From Hadersleviella sp041745395 (lineage in GTDB: Bacteria > Chloroflexota > Anaerolineae > Promineifilales > Promineifilaceae), in contig JBGTIZ010000114.1 of assembly GCA_041745395.1 (NCBI GenBank), positions 1 to 12,968 of the forward strand: a stretch of DNA of 12,968 bases, given 5' to 3'. Numbering within the stretch: the first letter of the stretch is position 1; every line of letters begins with the position of its first letter. Under the pieces are notes generated by a model. The model saw nothing but the letters and a program-made list of their open reading frames with translations. It did no database searches and was not told the origin of the DNA. Shown here piece after piece: positions 12,951-12,968 of the stretch. The position numbers were made by a program, and so were the translations under genes.

Positions 12951-12968
12951 AAACCTATGCACTTGCAG

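Larger units (their letters stand above)
12674..12968. other. Structured non-coding region after permease
   Basis: 295 bp to the window edge without a gene. It begins with GGGTACAGGGTGCAAGG-type words similar to those at 10548-10572. It then holds a 15-bp hairpin (12703-12735), an inverted repeat within direct repeats (12740-12829), and a run of closely packed hairpins (12854-12950). I found no tRNA fold. Confidence 0.7.

Noticed and set aside
12840..12968. Possible tRNA (TTCGAA word near 12845)
   Set aside because: No acceptor stem, D-arm or anticodon arm can be drawn around it; the surrounding dyads form a different series of hairpins.

Overview
The window looks like an ordinary chromosomal stretch from an uncultured-type, moderately GC-rich bacterium, most likely a member of the Chloroflexota (Anaerolineae-like). 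That placement is inference. It rests on the class A penicillin-binding protein with a Thr-Pro-repeat tail and an Ig-like module, on the RF1 and phosphofructokinase variants, and on intergenic DNA full of short dispersed repeats. No rRNA, tRNA, CRISPR array, transposase or phage gene is visible.

Layout, left to right. 1-159: left-edge non-coding DNA with three hairpins. 160-810 (-): SAM-dependent methyltransferase, divergent from 947-2053 (+): 6-phosphofructokinase. 2054-2270: convergent gap with a 14-bp tandem repeat. 2271-3278 (-): gas-vesicle GvpL/F-type protein with a degenerate J-like domain at its C-terminus. 3394-8443 (-): a probable transcription unit prfA (RF1) -> MaoC-like hydratase -> class A PBP. 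The last two genes overlap by ATGA, and a good sigma-70-like promoter precedes prfA. 8444-8746: repeat-rich gap. 8747-10499 (-): a CinA-like/nucleotidylyltransferase fusion followed by a FlaR-type P-loop nucleotide-kinase-like protein. 10500-10646: divergent promoter region. 10647-10841 (+): a 64-residue two-helix membrane protein with a strong promoter, in which an SOS-box-like palindrome fills the -35/-10 spacer. 10958-12673 (+): a two-domain ThiP/FbpB-type ABC permease. 12674-12968: hairpin-dense non-coding DNA.

The outstanding feature is not a gene. The perfect 10-bp palindrome CACGGCCGTG occurs 21 times by my hand count, about once per 620 bp, where about 0.01 would be expected with equal bases. 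It lies mostly inside genes of unrelated function. It is read as Thr-Ala-Val in 15 copies, as His-Gly-Arg-Val in 4, and never in the third frame. This resembles the cyanobacterial HIP1 highly iterated palindrome but has a different sequence, and I regard it as the best candidate for an undescribed genome-wide system. Two copies form a perfect hairpin between prfA and the hydratase gene. At least three further families of short intergenic repeats are present, and two of them directly abut or enter gene ends (the pfkA ribosome-binding site and the 3' end of the fusion gene).

The genes are mostly housekeeping: glycolysis, translation termination, acyl-CoA metabolism, peptidoglycan synthesis and uptake. 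They do not form one pathway. The links that can be read from the sequence are operon structure and the shared palindrome.
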